Source: Marinobacter salinus
GTDB taxonomy: Bacteria; Pseudomonadota; Gammaproteobacteria; Pseudomonadales; Oleiphilaceae
Direction of reading: 5' to 3'
Assembly (NCBI RefSeq): GCF_001854125.1
Contig: NZ_CP017715.1
Location: 1,240,001-1,304,000 of the forward strand
DNA length: 64,000 nt
This document shows positions 1-9,879 of the stretch, piece after piece. Below the pieces are notes generated by a model. That model made no database searches. It was not told the DNA's origin and saw nothing but the letters and a program-made list of their open reading frames with translations. Made by a program: the position numbers and the translations under genes. Each line of letters begins with the position of its first letter. The first letter of the stretch is position 1.

Positions 1-749
1 AAATAACGACCGCCAATCGAGGATTGATGCCGGCAAAAATAAGAACCATCACGGGCGTAAGGTACCGTAATCATCCTCACGAATTCAGCATCCGGCGACT
101 CGGTACAAGAATCAACAGCATCGTAGTCCGGTGTTGAGATCTGGGACGAACTTGCGGCAGCAAGCCGATTTATGGCGTCTTCGTCCAGCTTGACCCATAT
201 TACGGACCCACTAGCGTGTTTGTAAGGAACCGGTTGAGCAAGGGGCTCTATCTCTGACAATACCCAGGCATAGCGCCATTTATAATCCGGAGACTCGTAG
301 ATATCAGAAGGGACTTGATGTTTGGATTGGTGCAAAGCTAGCTCACGATTATCGAAAGGTCCCTCAACGCCGTCCAAATGGCAGATACCAACAATCGTTT
401 TACTACCTTTTTTGATCAGGGCAATCGGCCCGCGCATTTTTGTCCTTTGGCCCCTCATCTCCCATACCTTCTCACCATTCAGGATTTTGCCAATCCATGG
501 TTCAGCGATGATGAGCCCACGGTTAATAGCTGATGTGTTGTGTTCTGGCGAGTTGTTTTGTGAGGTTCTGAATAAAGCCGGCTTCTGATCCACGAGCTCC
601 CGGTTGGGCTTCTTCTTACCGGATTCTTCAATCACGATTTTAATCCGGAGTGCATCGCTTTCTGATTTACGTGGCTTCTGAGGCGCTTTGTTGCCGCCGA
701 TAAGAAGGAACAGAAAGATGACTGACCCGATTATGAGAGCAAATTCCAT
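1..749 (-). CDS. ASCH-domain protein with N-terminal membrane anchor (3' end outside window)
   Basis: An uninterrupted reading frame runs from an ATG at 749 on the minus strand past position 1, so the C-terminus is missing. Residues 3-19 are a hydrophobic segment (FALIIGSVIFLFLLIGG), suggesting a membrane anchor. A charged linker follows. Residues about 78-175 resemble an ASCH domain: GLIIAEPWIGKIL, then the family hallmark G-x-K-x-x-E-x-R seen as GEKVWEMR, then a beta-rich stretch ending in VGICHLDGV. ASCH domains have a PUA-like beta-barrel fold and are thought to bind RNA or modified nucleotides. Its position beside restriction genes makes a role in nucleic-acid sensing or defence possible, but that is inference. 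The domain call rests on motif recognition only. Confidence 0.7.
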   Translation of the reverse strand, partial: MEFALIIGSVIFLFLLIGGNKAPQKPRKSESDALRIKIVIEESGKKKPNRELVDQKPALFRTSQNNSPEHNTSAINRGLIIAEPWIGKILNGEKVWEMRGQRTKMRGPIALIKKGSKTIVGICHLDGVEGPFDNRELALHQSKHQVPSDIYESPDYKWRYAWVLSEIEPLAQPVPYKHASGSVIWVKLDEDAINRLAAASSSQISTPDYDAVDSCTESPDAEFVRMITVPYARDGSYFCRHQSSIGGRY

Positions 750-793
750 ATATCTTCCCGTTAGTCCGTGCGCGCACCAGCCACCAGTTTGCG

Positions 794-1132
794 TCACTCT
801 AAGTTTCGTTGTTGCTCTGCCTCATTAGAGGTTAACCACTGAATGCTTGGTGACGACTTCTCAAGATGAACGATGCCATGGAGGGTATTTGTATGCCCCT
901 CACCGGCCCGATGCTGAATGAGGGTATTCAACAACTCCATAAGCATGAATTTGACGTTTCGATCTTTCAAAAGTGCGTGATCTTCATCTTCAAATCGCCA
1001 GGTTGCGCCACTTATTCCACCAGCGTCATCGTTTGCGAAGAATATGATGTCTCCAGTAACGGGTGTCTCCGAAAGCAGTTGTTCAGTGAGCTGATTCAGG
1101 CGATTTTGGGCGAACGATAGCTCAGGATTCAT
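794..1132 (-). CDS. Hypothetical protein, 112 residues
   Basis: Minus-strand frame starting with ATG (MNPELSFAQNRL) with a GGAG element about ten bases upstream. The product is soluble and acidic with no signal peptide or membrane segment and no motif I recognise. The frame fills the gap between the ASCH-type gene and the PD-(D/E)XK nuclease gene and has the same orientation, so it may be part of the same transcript. A competing plus-strand frame over the same bases gives a less protein-like product and is taken as a shadow. No function is proposed. Confidence 0.5.
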   Translation of the reverse strand: MNPELSFAQNRLNQLTEQLLSETPVTGDIIFFANDDAGGISGATWRFEDEDHALLKDRNVKFMLMELLNTLIQHRAGEGHTNTLHGIVHLEKSSPSIQWLTSNEAEQQRNLE

Positions 1133-1252
1133 GAAGCATGGTCTCCGTCGGTCCAGCTAAGCGGTTTTCCACCAGACGCTAATGATTTTTTGGACGCTAA
1201 TGTCAGATCGGCGTACCTATCAGACAGCAACGTCACGACAATTTCTGTCGTT

Positions 1253-2527
1253 TTACGCTGTGCTGGTTTCGATGAGGGCCCGGGCCTCATCTACCAGTCT
1301 CACCTGATGCTCAACCATATTATTGATGACGGCTTGCCGGTTTTCATCTTCCAGCAAATCAAGGACAGCCCCGTCAAACGAGTGAAAGTTGAGGACGGCA
1401 GGCTCATGACTGGGGTATGGGTCGTAGTAGTAGCAAACCAGCCAATCTGCTTCCTTGTTGGCTACCGCGTTACCATCGTTCAGCTTTTCCCTGAGTTTAT
1501 CTTTTATGTCGGGTCGCGAGACTGTTGAACCCGAGGGGCTATCGACGCGCAGACCGTAGTGGATGGCGTGGTAGATGTTCACGTACAGACAGAGCTTTTC
1601 TCCGTTGAGCTCTCCAATGGGGTGTTTGATGCCAACGTGTTTCCCGCCGCGACCGTTGAAGTAATTGTGAGAAAGCTCCCTCAGAGTTTTATCCCCATAG
1701 ACGACGGGCGCCGCACCAAGCGCATTGGCCATAGCGGAAGATAGTTCCTCCCAGAACCGGAGCATGACCGCGGATTTGGCTCTAGGCAGTGCCTTTTCTA
1801 CTGCCAGGGCAGTTTCCAGATCGCCACGGTTGTGGGCCAATTTATCGGCAATAAGAGAGGTCATAGAGGTTCCGGCTCCGGTGAGGCTTTCAAGTAGGCG
1901 CTTGTATTGGATGAGGGCGTAAGATAACTCTGGTTTGTGCTCACAGAGGGCTGCACAGCGGTCGATCCACTGGCGGATGTCTTCTGCAAAGGAGAGGCAA
2001 TGAACATTCTCCTGTTCAAGGCCCCTGAGGCTATACCCTGAAGGTGCCTTGCCATCCAAAGTGAGATAGGCCAGCACAACGGTTTTACGATTTTTGGCCC
2101 GTTGACTGATCTCTGTGAAATAGTCGTGGAGCTGAGCCTTTTGATCTCCGGCGTCGATCTTTACTTCAACGCCGATAATAAGGTCAGTAGACTCAACCAC
2201 GATATCCACACGCCGTCGGTCTTCGGTTGCCAGTTCTCTTGTTACTTTGATCGGCCCACTCACATCGAGTGAAAGTCCCAGAACGTCTTTGACAAATGCA
2301 TTAAGAAATTGGGAACCCTCACCGTGCCGTCCGGAAGGACTCAACAACTCCGCAAGGTACCGGGAATGGGTCCGGTTTTCATCGCGCTGAACGCCAAGTA
2401 TGGAGAAAATATTGAAGCGCTCTCCGTGGCGGTTGGCACTTTCCTTGCTAGTCTCGACCAGATCGGCCAAGCGGCGAAACCTGTCCGTGAATTCTGCTTT
2501 GTTCGAAGCGATATTGAGCTTGCTCAT
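1253..2527 (-). CDS. PD-(D/E)XK nuclease family protein (PDDEXK_4-like)
   Basis: A 424-residue soluble protein. Residues about 45-80 carry the segment typical of the PDDEXK_4 group (ENRTHSRYLAELLSPSGRHG, then a short helix). The nuclease core follows: D108 in RRVDIVVES and the E121-x-K123 pair in GVEVKIDAGDQ. These match the D...ExK metal-binding signature of restriction-like endonucleases. The C-terminal 200 residues are helical and of unknown role. It lies just downstream of hsdS in the same orientation, 57 bases away, so it is probably co-transcribed with the type I restriction operon. It could be an accessory nuclease or an independent defence gene. The active-site assignment is visible in sequence; the role is inferred. 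Confidence 0.8.
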   Translation of the reverse strand: MSKLNIASNKAEFTDRFRRLADLVETSKESANRHGERFNIFSILGVQRDENRTHSRYLAELLSPSGRHGEGSQFLNAFVKDVLGLSLDVSGPIKVTRELATEDRRRVDIVVESTDLIIGVEVKIDAGDQKAQLHDYFTEISQRAKNRKTVVLAYLTLDGKAPSGYSLRGLEQENVHCLSFAEDIRQWIDRCAALCEHKPELSYALIQYKRLLESLTGAGTSMTSLIADKLAHNRGDLETALAVEKALPRAKSAVMLRFWEELSSAMANALGAAPVVYGDKTLRELSHNYFNGRGGKHVGIKHPIGELNGEKLCLYVNIYHAIHYGLRVDSPSGSTVSRPDIKDKLREKLNDGNAVANKEADWLVCYYYDPYPSHEPAVLNFHSFDGAVLDLLEDENRQAVINNMVEHQVRLVDEARALIETSTA

Positions 2528-2584
2528 ACTGCTGCTTCCTTTCTATTGCGGTGTTTCCCGCAACGCACTAACAGCGAAAATACG

Positions 2585-3964
2585 TCACGCTGGTGTCCGC
2601 TTAGGAGTTTTATTTGCAGGTTTCATCGCCGCCCGCTCGGCTTTGATTCTCTTCAGCAACGCCTCGGCACTATTCTCACCGCTGACCAGCTCTGGATTTT
2701 CCTTGCGCCATTGTTGGGTGAGCTCGCCCCGGAAGGCTTTAGCCAGGATGGATTGGGTGAGGTTGTTGGCGCGCGCCAAGGCGTTGTTGACCCGGTGTTC
2801 GATGCGGTCGGCGTGGGCGAAGAGTTGGTCTACTCGGCGGACGATTTCGGTTTGCTCTTCTGGAGTGGGCCAGTTGAGCTCTAATTCGCGAAACTTTTTC
2901 TGGGTCAGGTTCATGCCGCTTTCGGAGATACCTGTTTTCAGCGTTTCAATTTCCTCAAGCACAGAGGGGCTGTTGAGCTGAAGTGCTAGAAACTTGCTGC
3001 TTCCCTTTCCCTCGATCACTCGATATCGATATACCTTGTCGCAAATCATCAGATTCTTAGATAGAGAACTGACATAACAAGTGATACCGCATCGCGATCT
3101 AGGACCCGCCCTTGTAGTGAGGATGTCACTGGGCAGGACGCGCAAATTCGGTTTTGTATCAAGGTTACTTGGAAGCTTCTTATTCTCGTATTCAACGAAA
3201 TCCATTGGAAGAACTGACGATGTCTTGATAACTCCCCAGCTTTCATCAGACGTGGGCTCATTATGACATTTTGGACTCCAACCCTGATCAATGTTTCCAA
3301 TTACATCACCTAGCACTTTTATCTCCCATTCAGGCAAGCCAGCTAGATCTCGCCATTCCTCCGTCAACCGCCCACTCACCGCCGCAGCCAGCACGGACTG
3401 GCGAAAGCGTTTGAGGATTTGCGGAATGTGTTCGAGGCGGGTTTTTGTGTTTTCCACCTGGGCCAGCAGGGTGTCGAGTTTGTCGGCGATGACTTTTTGT
3501 TCGGCGAGGGGGGGTAGCGGAAACTCAAAGTTCTGAACATCCGACGACTTCGCTGCAGGGTAGAGCGCACCCTGAACGACTCCGCTTATCTGATCGACGA
3601 ATTCTTTTGAGCGAACTAGTGCGAAAATATAGCGACTATCCACTAGCACAGGTTTTATGACTTCGAATCCAGTCGACGCGATTTGCTTGTGATATTTCAG
3701 ATCAACCAGAGCTACAGCATTGAGGTTTGGCCTGGTTAGAGAAACCAGAATATCGCCGCTTTCGATAACTTTCCTCGCCCTGCTGGGTGCGTTTTCCCCA
3801 GAAATCACTTGAGGGTCTGAAATCTTTTTTAGGTTCCTGTCGATACTGCCTATGTCCACATAGGCGAAGCTTTCATTGGATGCTGGTTTCCGCTGCAGTC
3901 CTTTGGTCGAGATGTCTGAGATTTTGGATCGTATCCAGCCATTGGGGATGTTGTGCTCTGACAT
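2585..3964 (-). CDS. hsdS: Type I restriction-modification specificity subunit HsdS
   Basis: A 459-residue protein with the classic HsdS layout: a target-recognition domain at about 1-150, a central conserved helical spacer at about 150-208 (LPPLAEQKVIADKLDTLLAQ and the following coiled-coil), a second target-recognition domain at about 210-375, and a distal conserved helix (TEIVRRVDQLFAHADRIEHR ... ILAKAFRGELTQQW). It dictates the bipartite DNA sequence methylated or cut by the HsdRMS complex. Its ATG shares one base with the hsdM stop codon (TAATG), implying translational coupling. Full length with no frameshift. The recognition sequence cannot be read from the protein by eye. Confidence 0.95.
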   Translation of the reverse strand: MSEHNIPNGWIRSKISDISTKGLQRKPASNESFAYVDIGSIDRNLKKISDPQVISGENAPSRARKVIESGDILVSLTRPNLNAVALVDLKYHKQIASTGFEVIKPVLVDSRYIFALVRSKEFVDQISGVVQGALYPAAKSSDVQNFEFPLPPLAEQKVIADKLDTLLAQVENTKTRLEHIPQILKRFRQSVLAAAVSGRLTEEWRDLAGLPEWEIKVLGDVIGNIDQGWSPKCHNEPTSDESWGVIKTSSVLPMDFVEYENKKLPSNLDTKPNLRVLPSDILTTRAGPRSRCGITCYVSSLSKNLMICDKVYRYRVIEGKGSSKFLALQLNSPSVLEEIETLKTGISESGMNLTQKKFRELELNWPTPEEQTEIVRRVDQLFAHADRIEHRVNNALARANNLTQSILAKAFRGELTQQWRKENPELVSGENSAEALLKRIKAERAAMKPANKTPKRTPA

Positions 3965-5583
3965 TACTCTTCCCCGCCCATCATTTCCCGCAAAAGCACC
4001 TTCGCCCCATCAGCCTCCTCCTCAGCCCCCAACTCCCGCATCAACGCATCTAGCTCTCCCAGCGCCTGCACCAGTTCCCCCATCGCCTCATCCGCCAAAA
4101 CACTCGGCTCGGGCAGGTTGGCCGCGTCCACATTGTCGCTGTCCTTCAGCCAGGAAATGTCCAACGAGTCGCCTTTATGTTCGGCAATCCACTGGCGGCT
4201 GAAGCTGCGCCAGCGGCTGTGGGCCAGCCGTGGGTCGATGCCTTCGTTTTCATCGCTGTGCTCGGGCAGTTCGACGGCTTCGGAATGGAAGCTGTATTCA
4301 CCCTCTTTGCGCTCGCTGTCGCCGTTGGCGCTTTCCCCATAAACGGTCTCGAACGGCTTCAGGTGCTGGTCGCCAAAGGGTGTGCGTTTACCGAAGCTGG
4401 GCATGTTGGTGCGTAGGTCGTAGACCCAGACGTTCTCGGTGCAGTTTTCTTCCTGATATTTGTCCGCGACGCTGCCCTTGGTAAAGAACAGGACGTTGGT
4501 TTTCACGCCTTGAGCGTAAAAGATGCCGGTGGGCAGGCGTAGGATGGTGTGCAGGTTGCACTTGTGCATCAGGTCCCGGCGCACGTCGGTGCCAACGCCA
4601 GCTTCGAACAGTACGTTGTCCGGCAGTACTACGGCGGCGCGGCCACCGGGTTTGAGGTTACGGTAGATGTGCTGGAGAAAGGCCAGCTGTTTGTTGCTGG
4701 TCTTGTAGGTCAGGTCGTCCCGGGTGATGCTGGCGTCTCCGCCTTTGCTGGTGCCGAAGGGCGGATTGGCGAGGGTCACATCCGCTTTCGGCAGGCTCGC
4801 ACCGGTCTGCCCCAGGGCATTGCCCAGATGCACCACGCCTTCCTCGTCGCCTTCCATGCCATGTAGCAGGCAGTTCATCAGGGCCAGGCGGCGGGTTCCT
4901 GGTACCAATTCAATACCCACATAGGCCCGGGTGGACTGAAAGGCTTTCTGGTCGGCGGTCAGGTCGTACAGGTCGTCGGTCTGGCTTTTGATGTATTCGT
5001 GGGCGGCAATCAGAAAGCCCGCGGTGCCCGCCGCCGGATCTTGTATGTGTTCGCCGGGTTGCGGTTTCAGGCAGCGCACCATGGTGTTAATCAGGGCGCG
5101 TGGGGTGAAGTACTGGCCAGCACCGGATTTGGTCTCATTGGCGTTCTTCTCCAGCAGGCCTTCGTACAGATCCCCCAGACCATCCTTCTGGGCGCTAAAC
5201 CAGTCGATTTGATCCAGAGTTTTGATCATCTGTTCCAGATGGCGCGGCTCCCGCAGGCGGGTCTGGGCATCTGCGTAGATGGCGCTGATCAGCGGGTCAT
5301 CGTGCACTAGGTTGCCGTCGCCGTCTTTGCCAGTCGATAGGCTGAGCAGGATGCGTTTGTAGTCGTTAAGCAGGTTGATGCCGGATTTGCCATTGATGTC
5401 GGTCCAGCGGCAGCCTTCGGGTAGTGGGTGCTTTCTGAGGGTACCGGCTTCAGTGTTTTCATGGACCATTTTGATGAAAAGCAGCAGTACCAGTTCGGTG
5501 ACGTAGTCCGAGTAGTTAATACCGTCGTCCCGCAGGACGTCACAGAGGTTCCAGAGTTTTTGGACGATGTCGTTGTTGGTCAT
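3964..5583 (-). CDS. hsdM: Type I restriction-modification DNA methyltransferase HsdM
   Basis: An N6-adenine methyltransferase subunit of about 539 residues. An HsdM N-terminal helical domain (residues about 8-130) is followed by the catalytic Rossmann domain, with the SAM-binding motif DPAAGTAGFL near 185-194 and the catalytic NPPF at 276-279 (LANPPFGTSKGG). The C-terminal tail ends in the acidic helical segment that contacts HsdS. An upstream TTG is possible, but the ATG at 5583 is preferred. The gene lies 49 bases after hsdR and overlaps hsdS by one base, so the three genes form one operon. Confidence 0.95.
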   Translation of the reverse strand: MTNNDIVQKLWNLCDVLRDDGINYSDYVTELVLLLFIKMVHENTEAGTLRKHPLPEGCRWTDINGKSGINLLNDYKRILLSLSTGKDGDGNLVHDDPLISAIYADAQTRLREPRHLEQMIKTLDQIDWFSAQKDGLGDLYEGLLEKNANETKSGAGQYFTPRALINTMVRCLKPQPGEHIQDPAAGTAGFLIAAHEYIKSQTDDLYDLTADQKAFQSTRAYVGIELVPGTRRLALMNCLLHGMEGDEEGVVHLGNALGQTGASLPKADVTLANPPFGTSKGGDASITRDDLTYKTSNKQLAFLQHIYRNLKPGGRAAVVLPDNVLFEAGVGTDVRRDLMHKCNLHTILRLPTGIFYAQGVKTNVLFFTKGSVADKYQEENCTENVWVYDLRTNMPSFGKRTPFGDQHLKPFETVYGESANGDSERKEGEYSFHSEAVELPEHSDENEGIDPRLAHSRWRSFSRQWIAEHKGDSLDISWLKDSDNVDAANLPEPSVLADEAMGELVQALGELDALMRELGAEEEADGAKVLLREMMGGEE

Positions 5584-5632
5584 GGGTTCCAATAATTCAG
5601 GTAGAGTTGAAAGTTACAATTCGGTTTGCTGT

Positions 5633-8600
5633 TCAGGCACTTTGGCGAGGCCACATGGCTTCATTCAGTTCATCCAGCACCGTATCCAGCTGCTCTCCCA
5701 GTATTTTGTCCATCTGCCGGGCACCGCCGTCGTCAGCGAAGCGATTGTTGACGAACTCCCGATCGATGATGACTTCATGTACCAGTTGCTTGGCTAGCCG
5801 ATCCAGCCATCTGCGCTGGTTTGGGTTCCAGCTGTGCTGTGTGTAAATCCGGTCCATGGCCTCTGCAACCCGCTGCTCGAAAGGGATCAGCGGCTCTCCG
5901 AGGGCAGCGCGACGGATGTAACCGATGATGCTGGCAGCAATGTCCTTATTGGTTTGGTTGCGAACAGCGGCCTGTAATCTGGCCTCGGAGTAACCGTTGT
6001 TATCCAGGAGTAGCCTTACTTCCCGGAGCTGGTCCCGGGTAAGATCCCGGGGTTTATTGACTACCACGGCCAGGGCGGCAGACTGGTTGAGCTGTTCCTT
6101 AATGAATCGGTTGAATTCGTCCAGGTAGTCTTCCGGCCGCTCGTGAATGCCATAGGCTTGCGTCCGTTTCTCGAACTCATCCTCGTCGTTGGAGATCAAC
6201 GGCATGTATTCGGTGCCCGCGAGCTGTTTCACCTCGGCAAGCTGGCTAAGAAGACCGCTGTGCTGACGGATGAATTCAGACGCTTGGCGTGGACCCAGCT
6301 TGTGGAGGTGCTGATGAAGGGATTTCGGCTCAACACCCCAGACCTGCTGTAGTTCATCCAGTTTCTGTTTTAGGGCAGGGCGGCTATCGGCCTTGTTGTC
6401 AGCCTTACGCAGAACCCGCATCAGTTTCTGGCTGAGCTGACTGAGAACCACGTCGGCCTGGCTCTCATCGTTCTGCTCGCCAGGGCTGTTAAGGGCTTTT
6501 TCCAGCTGGTTCTCGTCCGTAAGTTCGTCGACCAGTTGTTCCAGGGTGATGTTGGGGTCTCTCACCAGGGGCTTCATGGTGCTCACATCCTGAAGGGCGG
6601 CGTAGATATCCACCGGATCGTAGATGCGGAAGACGGTCTTGCCGATCTCATCACAGCGACGGGTGGCACGGCCGATCATCTGCTCGAAAAGGATACGTGA
6701 TCGTACCCGGCGCATAAATACAAGGTTGCAGATGGGAGGCACGTCGATACCCGTGGTGAGCAGATCCACGGTAATAGCGATGCTCGGATAACGCTCGTTC
6801 TTATAACGGCGGATAAGCTGACCCACTTTGTCGCTCTGCCCGGTGATCTTGGCGACGGCGGCTTCGTTGTAGCTGCCGTTGTAGAGATTCTTGAAAGCAT
6901 CATCCAGCAGACGCTTGACCATGTCGGCATGCATGTCGGTGGCGCAAAAGATCATGGTTTTCTCGTCGCCTAGTGGATCGAGCTCTTGCACCAGTTGCTC
7001 GCAGATCACGCGATTGAAATTCTCGTTGATCACACGGCGGTTAAAGGCGTCTACTTCGAAATTAAGCTCGTCTTCCAGTTCGGTGGTATCCACCTCACCA
7101 GTCTGGGTATTGATCACTTCCACCGGCTTGCCCTTCTCGAACTGGATACCGTTCCGGGTGAGCAGGGTTTCGTAGCGGATGGGTGGCTCATGGTCGATCA
7201 GCCAGTCATCTGCCACCGCCTCCCTGTAGGAGTAGGTGTAAATCGGTTTGCCGAAAATTTCACTGGTGTGCTTGGCTGGAGTGGCGGTAAGACCGATTTT
7301 GACCGCATCGAAGTAGTCGAGGACCCGGCGATAGCTGGAGATGTATTGACTGGTGTCCCGGGTGGCCAGCTCGCCCTCAGTCATTTCCTGATCCAGGGTG
7401 TAGCCCCGGTGAGCCTCATCGATGATGATACAGTCGAACTGATCGATGGGCGGCGGCTCATCACTCATAAAGATGCGTTTCACCATCGCCTGTACCGTGG
7501 CCACCTGCACCCGGGTTTCCGCTTCCGCGCCCATGTCGCCCAGTTCTGCGACGTTGTAGATCTTGCTGAGGGTGTGGCTCTGTTCCAGCGGCGCCTCGTT
7601 AAAGGCATCAATGGCTTGCTGGCCAAGGGCAGTGCGGTCTACCAGAAAGAGTATTCGCCGGAAGCGTTCCGTTTTCAGAAACCGGTACATCAGGCCAATA
7701 ACAGTGCGGGTTTTGCCGGTCCCTGTTGCCATGGCGAGTAGGGCGGACCGAACACCCTGTGCCAGTGCATTTTCAGTGGCGAGAATGGCTTTTTGCTGAT
7801 AGTCCCGCAGCTTCAGGTATCCAAAGGGCTCATTCTTCAGCAGCTTTTCAGCGTTGTCCCTATCTCGTTCCAATAGGTCCAGCAGGCCTCCGGGAGTATG
7901 AAAACCCGGTAACGCCCGACGGGTATTGCTTGCCTCCCGCACATCCCGGAACCAGGTGCCAGACTGCTCTGCGAGCTGCGGTATATAGGGCCGTCCGTTG
8001 CACGAGTAGACAAAGGGTGCCAGGAAGTGACCATCGTCATCCGTCGGCCAGGCGATAGTGCGCCCAGTGAGTTCCCAGGCTCCGACCAAGGGCGATTCCA
8101 CCTTTAGCCCTTTGCTGTAGCGCTCGGCCTGGCGAATTTTGCCGGCCACATTGGTGTTTTCTTTCTTGGCTTCTACCACGGCAATCGGTGTGAGGCCCGC
8201 AAACAGAACGTAATCCGCCCGTCCTTTCTCACCTTTGGCGTTAGTGGGCCACTCGGCAATGGCCCGGGTGGTGCCTTTTTCGGGCCTTGCACCTTTCTGG
8301 TAGGTGATTTCCTGGCTATCTGCTTCCCAGCCGGCCTCAACCAGTTGCTGATCGATGAGAATGCGGGTGAGTTCTTCGTTCAGGACCAGGGTATCGCTGG
8401 CGGCCCTGGTCTGCTTGGCTACCTGCTGGCGCTGAGCATTGACGGTTTGCTCGCCCTTATTGGATAGCTGTTGTTGCAGGGATTTGATCTTATCTTCGTA
8501 CGCCTGCTGTTGCTCCGTCAGTGCTTGTTCATGCTTTCGGGCCTGTTCGGACAGGGCACGGGATTCTTCATCCATGGCATGGGCGAGCGCTTCGTACTCG

Positions 8601-9157
8601 GTCTTCTCTTTTTCAATCAGCTGCCTCAGCTGCTGGCTACTGTCCAGCTCCATATTGGTTTGCTGGAGCTCATGACGGAGCTTTTCGATGTCGGTCTGCA
8701 GCTGACGTAACTGGGCGCTTGGGTCTGCCGGAGGCACGAATGGGCCGGGTTTGAAGTTGGTACCCGCTTTGCCGAAGGAACGGTGAAACCAGATCGCCAG
8801 TTCCCGGGCCAGCTTCAGGCCGTCCATGGCTTCTTTATGGCGTGTACGGAACTGGTGTGTGGCTTTGTTACCTTCGATTCGCAGGGTATGGAACAACTCT
8901 TTTACCTGCGGCTCAAGGCGCAGTTCCCGGTTCAGGCGATAGATCAGGTCAGCCTGGCTGGTTTGTTCGTCGAACTCGATGCCTGAGAGCGCAGCTAGAT
9001 GCTGTGCCAATCCCTCTCCAAGTTGGCGAAGCTTGATCAGTGTGGTGTTGGGGTCGCTGGAGAAAGCGCGCTCGGCGGTGCCGGCAAGCTCTGCGAAAAG
9101 TTGGTCGTGCTCGGCCAGAAAGCCAAAATTTGCTGATGGATTAATGCGTTCCTGCAC
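5633..9157 (-). CDS. hsdR: Type I restriction endonuclease motor subunit HsdR
   Basis: A 1174-residue translocating endonuclease. Layout: an N-terminal DUF4145-like domain (about 1-130), a Gln-rich coiled coil (about 145-245), the nuclease core with D315 and E329-x-K331 (VVEAKK), a superfamily 2 helicase with Walker A ATGTGKT at about 477-483, DEAH at 580-583, motif III in GLTATPAK and motif VI in EQMIGRATRR, and an EcoEI-type C-terminal domain. The start is GTG at 9157, with a GGGAG ribosome-binding site nine bases upstream. First gene of hsdR-hsdM-hsdS. All catalytic motifs are present, so the system looks functional. Confidence 0.95.
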   Translation of the reverse strand: MQERINPSANFGFLAEHDQLFAELAGTAERAFSSDPNTTLIKLRQLGEGLAQHLAALSGIEFDEQTSQADLIYRLNRELRLEPQVKELFHTLRIEGNKATHQFRTRHKEAMDGLKLARELAIWFHRSFGKAGTNFKPGPFVPPADPSAQLRQLQTDIEKLRHELQQTNMELDSSQQLRQLIEKEKTEYEALAHAMDEESRALSEQARKHEQALTEQQQAYEDKIKSLQQQLSNKGEQTVNAQRQQVAKQTRAASDTLVLNEELTRILIDQQLVEAGWEADSQEITYQKGARPEKGTTRAIAEWPTNAKGEKGRADYVLFAGLTPIAVVEAKKENTNVAGKIRQAERYSKGLKVESPLVGAWELTGRTIAWPTDDDGHFLAPFVYSCNGRPYIPQLAEQSGTWFRDVREASNTRRALPGFHTPGGLLDLLERDRDNAEKLLKNEPFGYLKLRDYQQKAILATENALAQGVRSALLAMATGTGKTRTVIGLMYRFLKTERFRRILFLVDRTALGQQAIDAFNEAPLEQSHTLSKIYNVAELGDMGAEAETRVQVATVQAMVKRIFMSDEPPPIDQFDCIIIDEAHRGYTLDQEMTEGELATRDTSQYISSYRRVLDYFDAVKIGLTATPAKHTSEIFGKPIYTYSYREAVADDWLIDHEPPIRYETLLTRNGIQFEKGKPVEVINTQTGEVDTTELEDELNFEVDAFNRRVINENFNRVICEQLVQELDPLGDEKTMIFCATDMHADMVKRLLDDAFKNLYNGSYNEAAVAKITGQSDKVGQLIRRYKNERYPSIAITVDLLTTGIDVPPICNLVFMRRVRSRILFEQMIGRATRRCDEIGKTVFRIYDPVDIYAALQDVSTMKPLVRDPNITLEQLVDELTDENQLEKALNSPGEQNDESQADVVLSQLSQKLMRVLRKADNKADSRPALKQKLDELQQVWGVEPKSLHQHLHKLGPRQASEFIRQHSGLLSQLAEVKQLAGTEYMPLISNDEDEFEKRTQAYGIHERPEDYLDEFNRFIKEQLNQSAALAVVVNKPRDLTRDQLREVRLLLDNNGYSEARLQAAVRNQTNKDIAASIIGYIRRAALGEPLIPFEQRVAEAMDRIYTQHSWNPNQRRWLDRLAKQLVHEVIIDREFVNNRFADDGGARQMDKILGEQLDTVLDELNEAMWPRQSA

Positions 9158-9879
9158 AACTTGCTCCCAATGCCCAGCTTTATTATTTGATCTGAAGAGA
9201 GTCGGTTTACCAAATGGTGATTAAGGATAAGGGCTACATCAACCTAGTTTGTTACCTTACTAACTTAGTCATGACTGTATCAGCGTTTTTTGAGATGGCC
9301 AATCTCTGGTCTGCCTGAGATGAAAGGATTCGAGGGCACAGTGTACGGGAGGCATCCCTGAAATCGCCATGCAGGTATATACTGAAAGCGATTTGTCACG
9401 ATGCTTTTTTTCCTTTGGGAGAATTTCTCCTAGTGTCAAAAACCAGTAATGGATGCAAAAGGTTCAAGACGTGCGCACATGAGCCGGCGACCGGAATTTA
9501 TCAAGGCATGCTTAATTTTTATGTGGGCAAGGGCTGACCAGACGCCAGTAATAGGATGACCAAGTTCGCCCTACCGAAATACCGAATCCTGCATGGTTTG
9601 CACAGCGTTGCCATCGACTAGCCCTGACCACGACTGTTCTCGCTCAAGAAACCGACTCTCAAGCGTTTAATATTGAGTGGGCGCCCATCTCCAACTCGCA
9701 GACGGGCGGCGCGCTGTGCAGAATATGGGGTGCGTTTGCAACCACTGCAAGTGAAATAGGTCGAGATATAACGGCGATTGTGTTGGTGGTTCGATCTTAG
9801 ATTCGACGCTGATTACCGGGCCGGTAATCAGCTATCCTTAGTCTCAATACGTAATTCACAAACCAGACGGCATTGCTCC
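9158..9879. other. 722-base intergenic region between hsdR and the GIY-YIG-like/antitoxin fusion gene
   Basis: No convincing coding frame is seen. The stretch holds the divergent upstream regions of hsdR and of the fusion gene at 9880. A short perfect inverted repeat (GGAGAA/TTCTCC around one base) lies near 9418-9430, and the long palindrome at 9808-9832 is listed separately. An AT-rich stretch near 9240-9290 could carry the hsdR promoter. No Tn7-like end was recognised here. Confidence 0.5.
9808..9832. promoter_or_regulatory. Perfect 12-bp inverted repeat (candidate operator)
   Basis: GCTGATTACCGG, one central base, then its exact reverse complement CCGGTAATCAGC. It ends 47 bases before the ATG of the gene at 9880. 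A palindrome this long directly upstream of a gene encoding an Xre/ParS-like HTH protein fits an autoregulatory operator, as is usual for antitoxin genes. Function is inferred. If translation began further upstream it would fall in coding sequence, which is one reason to prefer the start at 9880. Confidence 0.6.

Noticed and set aside
322-588. 88-codon plus-strand frame near the left edge
   Set aside because: It lies antisense to a longer open minus-strand frame with an ASCH-like motif that runs off the window.
6986-7741. 251-codon plus-strand frame opposite hsdR
   Set aside because: Entirely antisense to the helicase core of hsdR, no domain, no ribosome-binding site.
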